Of a stretch of 64,000 bases of DNA, positions 16,877 through 24,015 are shown in pieces. Source of the DNA: Streptomyces scopuliridis RB72 (GTDB lineage: Bacteria > Actinomycetota > Actinomycetes > Streptomycetales > Streptomycetaceae); the NCBI RefSeq assembly GCF_000718095.1, contig NZ_JOEI01000019.1:62001-126000 (forward strand), read 5' to 3'. The notes beneath the pieces are model-generated. The model saw only the letters and a program-made list of their open reading frames with translations. It was not told where the DNA came from and ran no database searches. The translations under genes and the position numbers were made by a program. The first letter of the stretch is position 1. Each line of letters begins with the position of its first letter.

Positions 16877-16905
16877 ATTTAAGGGAGGGCACGAGGGGTC
16901 GTCAA
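16877..16905 (-). promoter_or_regulatory. Promoter of the lectin-enzyme operon
   Basis: On the minus strand TTGACG (16905-16900) and TTAAAT (16882-16877) are separated by exactly 17 bases. The start would fall near 16870, giving an 85-nt leader before the GH16 ATG. Confidence 0.6.
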
Positions 16906-16910
16906 GAAGC

Positions 16911-16933
16911 TGGTATGGACCAAAGTTGACCAG
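16911..16933. promoter_or_regulatory. DasR/chitin-type operator candidate
   Basis: TGGTATGGACCA (16911-16922) matches 10 of 12 bases of the DasR core TGGTCTAGACCA and sits five bases upstream of the -35 box. A second TGGTC half-site follows on the minus strand (16933-16929), recalling the paired TGGTC repeats known upstream of Streptomyces chitinase genes. Binding is inferred. Confidence 0.5.
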
Positions 16934-17163
16934 ATTCGTGTCCGCGGCGCATCCATATGAACGCAGACCCCCCGCAACCGGGCGACACGACACCGAACGG
17001 GCCGCTGAACTTGACCTGCACATGACTGACACCGGCCGTTCACACACGAACACATGCCCTGTGGAAGGCTCCCGCTGAACCGTTACTTCACGACCATGCG
17101 CCGCGCCGCCCCCACCCTGTGGCCGTGCGTCGCGGTGGTCCCGCCGGAGAGGACAGATCCCCC

Positions 17164-17997
17164 ATGTCCCGTCGTCAACGTCCCGCCCGACGCACGCTGT
17201 TGGCTCTCTGCGCCGCCACCGCGGTGCTCGCCACCACCGCGGCAGCCGCACCCGCCGTCGCCTCCCAGGAGACCGCGTCGGTCACCGCGTCCACCACGGC
17301 CACCGCCGCGCTCGACGACACGTACTACCAGGGCGCCATCGGCAAGACCGGCACCGCGCTCAAGTCGTCGCTGCACTCGATCATCAAGAACCAGACGAAG
17401 ATCACCTATGCCCAGGTCTGGACGGCGCTCAAGGCCACGGACCAGGATCCCGCGAACTCGTCGAACGTGATCGAGCTGTACACCGGCCGGTCCATCTCCA
17501 AGTCGAACAACGGCGGCAACTCGGGCCAGTGGAACCGCGAGCACGTCTGGGCCAAGTCCCACGGCGACTTCGGCGAGGCGACCGGCCCCGGCACCGATGT
17601 CCACCATCTGCGCCCGGAGGACGTCAGCGTCAACTCCATTCGCGGGAACAAGGACTTCGACAACGGCGGCAGCGCGGTCTCCGGCGCGCCCGGCAACTAC
17701 ACGGACTCCGACTCCTTCGAGCCGCGCGACGCGGTGAAGGGCGATGTCGCCCGGATGATCCTGTACATGGCCGTACGGTACGAGGGCGACGACTCCTGGC
17801 CCGACCTCGAACCCAACGAGCGGGTCAACAACGGATCGAGCCCCGCGATGGGGAAGCTGTCCGTACTCAAGCAGTGGAACGACGAGGACCCGCCGGACGC
17901 CTTCGAGCAGCGCCGCAACCAGGTCATCTACGACCAGTTCCAGCACAACCGCAACCCGTTCATCGACCACCCGGAATGGGTGGAGGCCATCTGGTGA
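17164..17997 (+). CDS. Secreted endonuclease I family nuclease
   Basis: A 277-residue exported non-specific DNase/RNase of the EndA/Vvn/BsnI family (His-Me finger). A signal peptide (1-33) is followed by the nuclease domain, whose core reads QWNREHVWAKSHGDF (the His-Me general base region) and TDVHHLRPEDVSVNSIRGN (metal and active-site Asn region). Secreted members degrade extracellular nucleic acid for nutrients. The ATG at 17164 follows GGAGAGG within 15 bases; an upstream in-frame ATG at 17119 would spoil the signal peptide. It is divergent from the lectin-enzyme operon, which suggests shared saprophytic use rather than shared control. Confidence 0.92.
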   Translation: MSRRQRPARRTLLALCAATAVLATTAAAAPAVASQETASVTASTTATAALDDTYYQGAIGKTGTALKSSLHSIIKNQTKITYAQVWTALKATDQDPANSSNVIELYTGRSISKSNNGGNSGQWNREHVWAKSHGDFGEATGPGTDVHHLRPEDVSVNSIRGNKDFDNGGSAVSGAPGNYTDSDSFEPRDAVKGDVARMILYMAVRYEGDDSWPDLEPNERVNNGSSPAMGKLSVLKQWNDEDPPDAFEQRRNQVIYDQFQHNRNPFIDHPEWVEAIW

Positions 17998-18106
17998 TCG
18001 TGAAGGCCGTCCGGTGATCACGGCGCGGCCTGCCCGCGCCTGATCGCCCGCGGTGCCAGACTGTGCCGCGTTAACTCCAAGCGCCCCCAGCGGGGAATGC
18101 TGGCCG

Positions 18107-18136
18107 AGCCCCCGGGACACGCTTCGCCCGGGGGCT
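18107..18136. terminator. Hairpin terminator after the endonuclease gene
   Basis: AGCCCCCGGG (18107-18116) pairs perfectly with CCCGGGGGCT (18127-18136) around a 10-nt loop, followed by TCGG. It lies about 110 bases after the stop codon. Confidence 0.6.
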
Positions 18137-18163
18137 TCGGCTTGCCCCGGGCGAGCTGCTTCC

Positions 18164-18198
18164 TGGACAGCTGTCTATGCTTCATGGACACCTGTCCA
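18164..18198. promoter_or_regulatory. Twin TetR-type operators
   Basis: Two near-identical palindromes, TGGACA-GC-TGTCTA (18164-18177) and TGGACA-CC-TGTCCA (18185-18198), spaced 21 bases, i.e. two helical turns, on one DNA face. They end 30 bases before the DUF1304 start, and the operon's second gene is a TetR regulator, so autorepression is the simple reading. Confidence 0.7.
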
Positions 18199-18228
18199 GC
18201 AGCGCCCGATCCACAGGAGATCCCGATC

Positions 18229-18591
18229 ATGCAGACCGCCGCGAATGTCCTGGTCGGCCTGGTGGCCGCGTTCCACGTCTATGTGATGGTGCTGGAGATG
18301 TTCCTGTGGGAGCGGAAGCCGGGCCGTGAACTGTCCGGATTCGACGCCGACATGGCCCGCGCGACCGCGCCCCTCGCCGCCAACCAGGGGCTCTACAACG
18401 GCTTCCTGGCCGCCGGGCTGATATGGGGGCTGATCGCCGCGGACCCGACGGGCTACCGCGTACAGATCTTCTTCCTGATCTGCGTGGTCGTGGCCGGTGT
18501 GTACGGCGGGGCCACCGCGAACAGGCGCATCCTGTTCGTCCAAGCGCTGCCGGGCGCGGTCACCCTGGCCGCCGTGCTGGCGGCGGGATGA
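18229..18591 (+). CDS. DUF1304 integral membrane protein
   Basis: A 120-residue protein with four membrane helices (about 4-24, 48-68, 72-92, 98-118). The N-terminal segment VLVGLVAAFHVYVMVLEMFLWE, the NQGLYNGFLAAGL motif and the final GGATANRRILFVQALPG block are typical of DUF1304, a small conserved membrane family with no known reaction. The start is ATG at 18229 with AGGAGA just upstream. Its stop overlaps the next gene's ATG (ATGA at 18588-18591), so it is translated together with a TetR regulator whose probable operators lie in this promoter. A role in efflux or membrane stress is possible but unproven. Confidence 0.9.
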   Translation: MQTAANVLVGLVAAFHVYVMVLEMFLWERKPGRELSGFDADMARATAPLAANQGLYNGFLAAGLIWGLIAADPTGYRVQIFFLICVVVAGVYGGATANRRILFVQALPGAVTLAAVLAAG

Positions 18592-19181
18592 CCGGCGTAC
18601 CGGAAGGACCGCACGCGAGCGGGCCGGCGGGCGATCCCCGTACGGCCAGGACCCGGGCCAGGCTCCGGCAGGCCCTGCTCGACGCCTGCGCGGAGCGCCC
18701 GTTCGAGGAGGTCGGGGTCGCCGCTCTGGTGCGCCGGGCCGGGATGGGCAGGGCCACGTTCTATCTGCACTACCCCGACCTTCAGGCGCTGGCGGTCGAT
18801 GCCTGCGCCGAGGTGGTACGGGAGGCGGTGGACGCGTTGCACGCCTGGCGCGGCGTCCCCGATCCGCGTGTCCCGCCGCCCGCGCTGACCTCGTTCTTCA
18901 CCGGTCTCGCCCCGCATGCCGCGCTCTACCGGACGCTGCTGCGCCCGGGAGGGGGCGGCCCGCTCGGCGAGTTGCTCCACCGTGAACTGCGGGAGCGCAG
19001 CCGCGTCGAGCGGACCCTGGCGGGGGCGCCCGCGCCCGAGCTGATCGCGTCGGCGGTGGCGGCCGCCTTCGCCGGGGTGCTGGCGGACTGGCTGCACGGG
19101 CTGATCGAGGACACTCCGGAGGGCATCGCGGCCCGGATCTGGCGGCTGCTGGTGGCGCTCCACCGTATGCCGGTCACCTGA
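18588..19181 (+). CDS. TetR-family regulator coupled to the DUF1304 gene
   Basis: A 197-residue TetR/AcrR repressor. The HTH occupies about residues 20-65 (RLRQALLDACAERPFEEVGVAALVRRAGMGRATFYLHYPD), with the usual FYLHY end. The C-terminal ligand/dimer domain (about 80-195) is Ala/Leu-rich and not recognisable in detail. ATG at 18588 overlaps the DUF1304 stop, giving fixed co-expression. The paired TGGACA-N2-TGTCCA sites upstream of the operon are its probable targets. The ligand may be the compound the membrane protein deals with (inference). Confidence 0.9.
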   Translation: MTGVPEGPHASGPAGDPRTARTRARLRQALLDACAERPFEEVGVAALVRRAGMGRATFYLHYPDLQALAVDACAEVVREAVDALHAWRGVPDPRVPPPALTSFFTGLAPHAALYRTLLRPGGGGPLGELLHRELRERSRVERTLAGAPAPELIASAVAAAFAGVLADWLHGLIEDTPEGIAARIWRLLVALHRMPVT

Positions 19182-19379
19182 GGCGCCGTCCTCGGGGGCG
19201 TACGGCGAAAGCCCGGTCCGCCCAGGGATGCATGAATGCGAGACACACGGCCTGCGGCATATGCCAAAGGCACCATCGACCCGAGTGTTGCCAAACGCCT
19301 TACGGGCCCGGGGCGCCTGTGCGACAGTCGTAGCGGTCCCCCCACCGACAGGCCGTGCCGCCCCGTATCGGAGTACGAG

Positions 19380-20795
19380 ATGCCGTCCCCTCTGTTCGCG
19401 GACCACCCCGTTCCGCAGCCCGCCGAGCCGGAGACGATGGACGCGCTCATCACCCGGACCCGCCGGCTGCGCGGTGACGTGGACGCCGTACGCCGGGACA
19501 CCGAGGCCGACGACGACAACACGCTCTGGCGCTGGCAGCGCGCGCTCTGCGACCTGGCGGTACGCCAACTGGACCAACTGGGCTCCCACTTGGACCAGCT
19601 CAAGGCGGGCAGGCCGGATGCGGGCGAGACGCGTGACCGCCCGACGCGGGACACCGCCCCGGGCCAGGACCCCGGCCAGGACTTGTCCGGGCCGCGGCTC
19701 GGCCGCGTGGGCAGCGGGGAGTGGAACCTCCTGACAGACGAGGTCAGTTGGTCGGACGAACTGTTCCAGATCCTCGGGCGCGAGCCGGAGAGCGGGCCGC
19801 TGACACTCGACGAACTGCCCTCCCTGGTGTTCCCCGACGACCAGGCGCTGCTCACCGCGATGGTGACGGACTGCCTGATCGACGGAAAGCCCATCGACGG
19901 CGAGTTCCGGATCGTCAGGGCCGACAGCCGGGTCCGTACGCTGCACATGATGGGCGAGCCCATCCTCGACACCGACGGCTGCACCGCCTCCATGTGGGCG
20001 GTGCTGCGCGACATCAGCGCGCTGCGCCACGGCGAGCAGACCGTACGCGACTCCCGTGACTCCCTCCGGCGCGAACACCATCGCGCGCAGACCGAACACC
20101 GGCTGGTGGCCGAGTTGCACGAGGCCGTGCTCCCCGCGTGGCACGGCTCCTCGTATCTGCCGAGGGGCGGGCCCGACGCGCTGGACCTGGCCGCCCGCCG
20201 GCTCCCCGACGCGGCGCACCCGGCGACCGGTGGTCACTGGTTCGACGCGCTGGAACTTCCTTGCGGGGACTCGCTGTTGACGATCGGCGAGCTGTCCGGC
20301 CGTGGTGTGGCCGGGGCCTCCTCGATGGCGATGCTGCTGGGGGCGGTGCGCGGCATGGCCGTGGCGGGCATCGCGCCCGGGGCCCTGCTCGGCCATCTCA
20401 ACCAGCTGCTGGAGACCTCGGAACAGCCCGCGCTGGGCAGCGCGCTCTGCTCCCGCTACGACCCGGAGTCCCGGATCCTCTCGTGGGCGCAGGCGGGCCA
20501 CCCCGCCCCGCTGCTGTTCCGCGACGGGGCGGGGCACGCGCTGACGCCGCCGGACGGCGTACTGCTCGGGGCGACCTCGGCGGCCGCGTACGAGCAGGCC
20601 GAAGTCCAGCTCCGGCCCGGGGATCTGCTGGTACTGCACACCGACGGACTGACGCGGGAGCGCCTCATCGAGCTGGCGCCCCGGACGGCCGGGCTCCGCT
20701 CCGCGCGGGAGTGTGCTCAGCTGATCGTCGAGAAGTCCGACGGGGCCGAACGCGCGGACGCCGCCTGTCTGATGGTCGTCAGGATCCCCGGCTGA
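19380..20795 (+). CDS. PAS / SpoIIE-type protein phosphatase with altered metal motifs
   Basis: A 471-residue cytoplasmic protein: N-terminal coiled-coil-like segment (about 15-65), a PAS domain with PAC tail (about 105-220: WNLLTDEVSWSDELFQILG through CTASMWAVLRDISA), and a PP2C/SpoIIE domain (about 245-468). SpoIIE members dephosphorylate anti-anti-sigma factors. Here the usual metal motif GDVSGHG reads GELSGRG, with Glu for Asp, and the C-terminal DDVALL block reads ADAACL, losing one metal Asp. Activity may therefore be weak or metal-specific. The ATG at 19380 follows GGAG; a longer upstream frame lacks homology. No anti-sigma gene lies next to it. Confidence 0.87.
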   Translation: MPSPLFADHPVPQPAEPETMDALITRTRRLRGDVDAVRRDTEADDDNTLWRWQRALCDLAVRQLDQLGSHLDQLKAGRPDAGETRDRPTRDTAPGQDPGQDLSGPRLGRVGSGEWNLLTDEVSWSDELFQILGREPESGPLTLDELPSLVFPDDQALLTAMVTDCLIDGKPIDGEFRIVRADSRVRTLHMMGEPILDTDGCTASMWAVLRDISALRHGEQTVRDSRDSLRREHHRAQTEHRLVAELHEAVLPAWHGSSYLPRGGPDALDLAARRLPDAAHPATGGHWFDALELPCGDSLLTIGELSGRGVAGASSMAMLLGAVRGMAVAGIAPGALLGHLNQLLETSEQPALGSALCSRYDPESRILSWAQAGHPAPLLFRDGAGHALTPPDGVLLGATSAAAYEQAEVQLRPGDLLVLHTDGLTRERLIELAPRTAGLRSARECAQLIVEKSDGAERADAACLMVVRIPG

Positions 20796-20852
20796 CAGGG
20801 AACTCCGGGGGCTCCCGGAAGGGGGTCTCCACGGTCTCCCGGAAGTGGTTCT

Positions 20853-22346
20853 CTACACATCCGCCTTCCCCGTCCGCTTCGCCGGCCCCTTCGGCATGGC
20901 CAGCTTCAGCTCCTCGCGCAGGTCGTCGATCTTCTCGTACCCCGCGTACTGGCCGGTGAGCCGGTACATCTCCCGCAGCCGGTCCCAGGTGCGGTGCGAG
21001 GAGGTCTCCCCCATCGACACCAGCGCCAGCCGCGCGTAGCGGTCGGCCTGTTCGGGATCGTCCGCGATGAAGCAGGCGGACGCCAGCGAGATGTAGTCGA
21101 AGATCTTGGACCGCTGCCGGCCGTTGCCGCGCAGCTCCAGCGCCCGCTTGGCGTGCTGCTGCGCGGTGATCGCCGCCGTGGGCTCATGGTCGGCGAGGGT
21201 ACGGAAGGCCAGGGCCTCCATGCCGTGGAGGTCGGCCTCGTCGAACATCTGCATCCAGCAGGGCGACGGGACGTTCCGCTTGTCCGCGGCGAAGAGTTCC
21301 TCCGCCTCGCCCAGGGTGCGGCGCATGGCCTGGCCGTGGCCCATGGACGCGTGCGCCCATGCCTCGATGGTGCGCAGCATGGCGCGCGTGCGGGGCAGGG
21401 CCTCCTCGCCCGAGCCCGAATCCGCGAGCTTCATCAGATCGAGTGCCTCGTCGGGCCTGCCGAGGTGGACCATCTGACGAGCGGCCCGGGACAGGGCCTC
21501 GCCCGCGCGGGGCCGGTCGCCGCCCTCGCGCGCCGCGTGGGTGGCGATGACGAAGTACTTCTGGGCCGTGGGTTCGAGACCGATGTCGTGGGACATCCAG
21601 CCGGCGAGTACGGAGAGATTGGCGGCGACGCCCCAGAGGCGCCGCTGGAGATGGTCGGGGTGACGGTAGGCGAGCATGCCGCCCACCTCGTTGAGCTGGC
21701 CCACCACGGCCTTGCGCTGGAGTCCGCCGCCCCGGGCGGCGTCCCAGGCGCGGAAGACCTCGACGGAGCGCTCCAGGGCCTCGATCTCCTGCGACCCGAT
21801 GGGGGCGGCCTCGTAACGGTCGAACCCGGCGGGTTCGGCGTTCAGGGGATCGTCGATCCGGGGAGCGTCGGACGAGAGTGCGGGGTCGGAGTGCAGCCAG
21901 TCATGCATGGCGCTGGTGAGTGCTGAGCCTGCGGTGAGCGCGGCACCCGCGCCCACCAAGCCGCGACGGTTGAGCATGAGGTCCATTCCCGTGAATTCGG
22001 TGAGGACCGCGGCCGTCCGGTCGGGCGCCCAGGGGAGGGCGTCGGGGTTGTCCGCGTTCCCGGCGTCCCGTCGTTTCCCCGCGCGCCCGCTCCGTACGAA
22101 CCCGAGGTCCTCGATGGTCACGACACGACCGAGCCGCTCGGTGAACAGGGCTACCAGCACTCTCGGCACGGGATCGCGAGGGGTCTCCCCCATGTCGATC
22201 CAACGCCTCACCCGCGAGGTGTCGGTGGCCAGCTGGGGGTGGCCCATGGCCGCCGCCTGCCGGTTCACCAGCCGTGCGAGTTCGCCCTTGGACCAGCCGG
22301 CCAGGCCGAACAGATCCGACAGACGGGTGTTGGGTTCTCCGCTCAC
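20853..22346 (-). CDS. nsdA: NsdA-like pleiotropic regulator (HTH plus TPR)
   Basis: A roughly 497-residue cytoplasmic regulator that strongly resembles Streptomyces NsdA, a negative regulator of sporulation and antibiotic production. An N-terminal helix-turn-helix-like region (about 8-60: LSDLFGLAGWSKGELARLVNRQA and DTSRVRRWIDMGETPRDPVPR) is followed by an all-helical body of TPR-like repeats (about 180-470). The GTG at 22346 is chosen, immediately before SGEPNTRLSDLF; an upstream in-frame start at 22415 would run into the promoter repeats. The gene is divergent from an APH-like kinase gene across a region with phased TTCGCCA repeats. NsdA paralogues exist, so the symbol rests on pattern recognition only. 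Confidence 0.8.
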   Translation of the reverse strand: MSGEPNTRLSDLFGLAGWSKGELARLVNRQAAAMGHPQLATDTSRVRRWIDMGETPRDPVPRVLVALFTERLGRVVTIEDLGFVRSGRAGKRRDAGNADNPDALPWAPDRTAAVLTEFTGMDLMLNRRGLVGAGAALTAGSALTSAMHDWLHSDPALSSDAPRIDDPLNAEPAGFDRYEAAPIGSQEIEALERSVEVFRAWDAARGGGLQRKAVVGQLNEVGGMLAYRHPDHLQRRLWGVAANLSVLAGWMSHDIGLEPTAQKYFVIATHAAREGGDRPRAGEALSRAARQMVHLGRPDEALDLMKLADSGSGEEALPRTRAMLRTIEAWAHASMGHGQAMRRTLGEAEELFAADKRNVPSPCWMQMFDEADLHGMEALAFRTLADHEPTAAITAQQHAKRALELRGNGRQRSKIFDYISLASACFIADDPEQADRYARLALVSMGETSSHRTWDRLREMYRLTGQYAGYEKIDDLREELKLAMPKGPAKRTGKADV

Positions 22347-22397
22347 GTCAAGCCCCCAGGTTCTCGGCTGAGTTGACAGTAACCGCCTGTCAGATGC

Positions 22398-22434
22398 GTG
22401 GCGACTATTCGCCACGGTTCGCCAGGCTTCGCCA
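22398..22434. promoter_or_regulatory. Phased TTCGCCA repeats in the nsdA divergent promoter
   Basis: TTCGCCA occurs three times at exact 10-base steps (22408, 22418, 22428), and the first copy also forms an inverted repeat with GTGGCGA at 22398 (arms GTGGCGA / TCGCCAC). One-turn phasing suggests cooperative binding of a regulator along one DNA face. Confidence 0.55.
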
Positions 22435-22577
22435 GCTCGTGTGCCAGGGGGTCGACGGTGTCAGGTAGGAACGCGCCATCCCGGCCCGGCAGCCGGACGT
22501 ACTCCCCAGGGTGCCCCATGGCTGCCGGGCGGGAGGCGCGAGTAATTCGTCGGCACACGAAGGGATCTGTATCGCCC

Positions 22578-23708
22578 ATGTACACAGCATCGTCCTCCGT
22601 GTCCGCCCCGCCCCGGTCGCAGCGTACGGTCACTCCCGGCAGCGGGCCGTATCTGGACCCCACGCATGCGGGGCGGCCGCGGCTCAGGGCGGGGACGGTC
22701 ACCCAACCGCTCAGCGGGAGAATCGACGTGTCCGGCCCCCAGGGCGCCCAGCTGCGCATGGCGATCACGGCGGTGCACCGGGTCTGCCCGGAGTTCAACC
22801 CCGTACAGGTGCTCCGGCGCAGCGGGCGCTCCGTTCTGCTCGTCGGAACCACCGGGCGCGCCAACGCGGTCGCCAAGTGCCTGCTGGACCACTCCCCGGT
22901 CTGGACCGAACGGTTCAGGCACGAAATAGCTGCTTATCGCTCCTTCGTCCGGCACCGGCCGCCGGTACGGGTCCCCCGGCTGATCGCCGCGGACCCCGAG
23001 AACTGCGCGCTGGTGATCGAGCGGATGCCGGGGCGAGCCGCCGCGCTGACCCGCCATCCGGTGGAGGCGCCGCCCCGCGCCGATCTGCGGGCCGCGCTGG
23101 GCGCGATCGCCAGGCTGAACACCTGGCGGCCCCCGGCCGGTCTGTTCGACAAGCCGCTCGACTACGCGTCGCGGATCGCCCGTTACCACGAGCTGGGGCT
23201 GTTCACCGACCGGGACCTGGGCGATCTGCAGAAGCTGCTGCACGGTCTGGCCGGTGCCAGACAGGGCATGGAGTTCTGTCACGGTGACGCCCTGCTCTCC
23301 AACATCCTGCTGTCCCCGGCGGGTCCGGTGCTCGTCGACTGGGAGCACGCGGGCTGGTATCTGCCGGGCTACGATCTGGCGACGCTGTGGGCGGTGCTCG
23401 GGGACGCCCCGCTGGCGCGCCGCCGGATCAGTCAGCTCGCGCAGGCCGGTGGGCCGGTGGCGCGGGACGCGTTCCTGGTCAATCTGATGCTCGTACTGAC
23501 CCGGGAGATCCGGATGTACGAGACGGCGGTGCAGCGCGCGCTGCGTGAGGCGCCGTCATCCGGTACGGGCCCGGCCGCCCACCCGTCGGCGTCCGCCCAG
23601 CAGAACGGTCTGACGCCGGCCGAGGAGCAGCGGCTGCTGCTGAGGCGGCTGCACGACGACTGCGCGATGGCCCGGCGGGCCGTACGCGCGGCGGTCGGGA
23701 CCCGCTGA
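22578..23708 (+). CDS. APH-family small-molecule kinase
   Basis: A 376-residue cytoplasmic protein of the aminoglycoside phosphotransferase/choline-kinase fold. The small lobe spans about 55-130 ([17 protein letters not shown] with the ATP lysine), the Brenner loop reads [13 protein letters not shown] (about 233-245), and the metal motif is [10 protein letters not shown] (about 252). The first 40 residues and a C-terminal Ser/Ala linker (about 330-350) look disordered. Such kinases act on antibiotics, choline or sugars; here the substrate is unknown. ATG at 22578 follows GAAGGGA. It is divergent from nsdA, and this pairing may mean shared control by the phased repeats between them. A GC-rich hairpin terminator follows. 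Confidence 0.88.
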   Translation: MYTASSSVSAPPRSQRTVTPGSGPYLDPTHAGRPRLRAGTVTQPLSGRIDVSGPQGAQLRMAITAVHRVCPEFNPVQVLRRSGRSVLLVGTTGRANAVAKCLLDHSPVWTERFRHEIAAYRSFVRHRPPVRVPRLIAADPENCALVIERMPGRAAALTRHPVEAPPRADLRAALGAIARLNTWRPPAGLFDKPLDYASRIARYHELGLFTDRDLGDLQKLLHGLAGARQGMEFCHGDALLSNILLSPAGPVLVDWEHAGWYLPGYDLATLWAVLGDAPLARRRISQLAQAGGPVARDAFLVNLMLVLTREIRMYETAVQRALREAPSSGTGPAAHPSASAQQNGLTPAEEQRLLLRRLHDDCAMARRAVRAAVGTR

Positions 23709-24015
23709 TCCGGCCGTACCGAGCGAGAACGAACAGCCCCGCGCGCCCCGTGCAGACACACGGGGCGCGCGGCGCGTCCGGGGGACTCCCGGCCGTGCAA
23801 GGGCCGCTCCCGGCGGTGGGATGTCTGATCATTGGTCCATTCCACTGACGCGCCGCAGGCCCGGACGCCACCGCCGCGAAACTCCGTCATACCCGCGCTG
23901 ACGTGCGAAATCCCCTCCGTGCCCGATGATTGACGGATCGTCCGGAAGCCGATACCCCTGTAGGTCCAGTCGGCCCGGCAGGCCCTTCGCGCACCACCCG
24001 TCACTGGAGGCTGCA
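23709..24015. other. Intergenic region with terminator and amidase promoter region
   Basis: 307 bases without a gene. The first part holds the hairpin at 23739-23772; a -35-like TTGACG at 23930 with a poor -10 about 17 bases on may drive the amidase gene. Confidence 0.5.
23739..23772 (+). terminator. GC-rich hairpin terminator after the APH-like gene
   Basis: CCGCGCGCCCCGTG (23739-23752) pairs perfectly with CACGGGGCGCGCGG (23759-23772) around a 6-nt loop, 31 bases after the stop. There is no U tract, as is usual in Streptomyces. Confidence 0.75.

Larger units (their letters stand above)
16786..17163. other. Gene-free divergent promoter region (GH16 operon / endonuclease)
   Basis: 378 bases without a credible gene. 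It holds the GH16 operon promoter and operator (16877-16933), and a long upstream stretch for the endonuclease gene at 17164, in which I see no clear promoter. Confidence 0.6.

Noticed and set aside
18453..20639. A 728-codon minus-strand open frame opposite TetR and SpoIIE-type genes
   Set aside because: Shadow frame; both sense genes carry family motifs and good starts.
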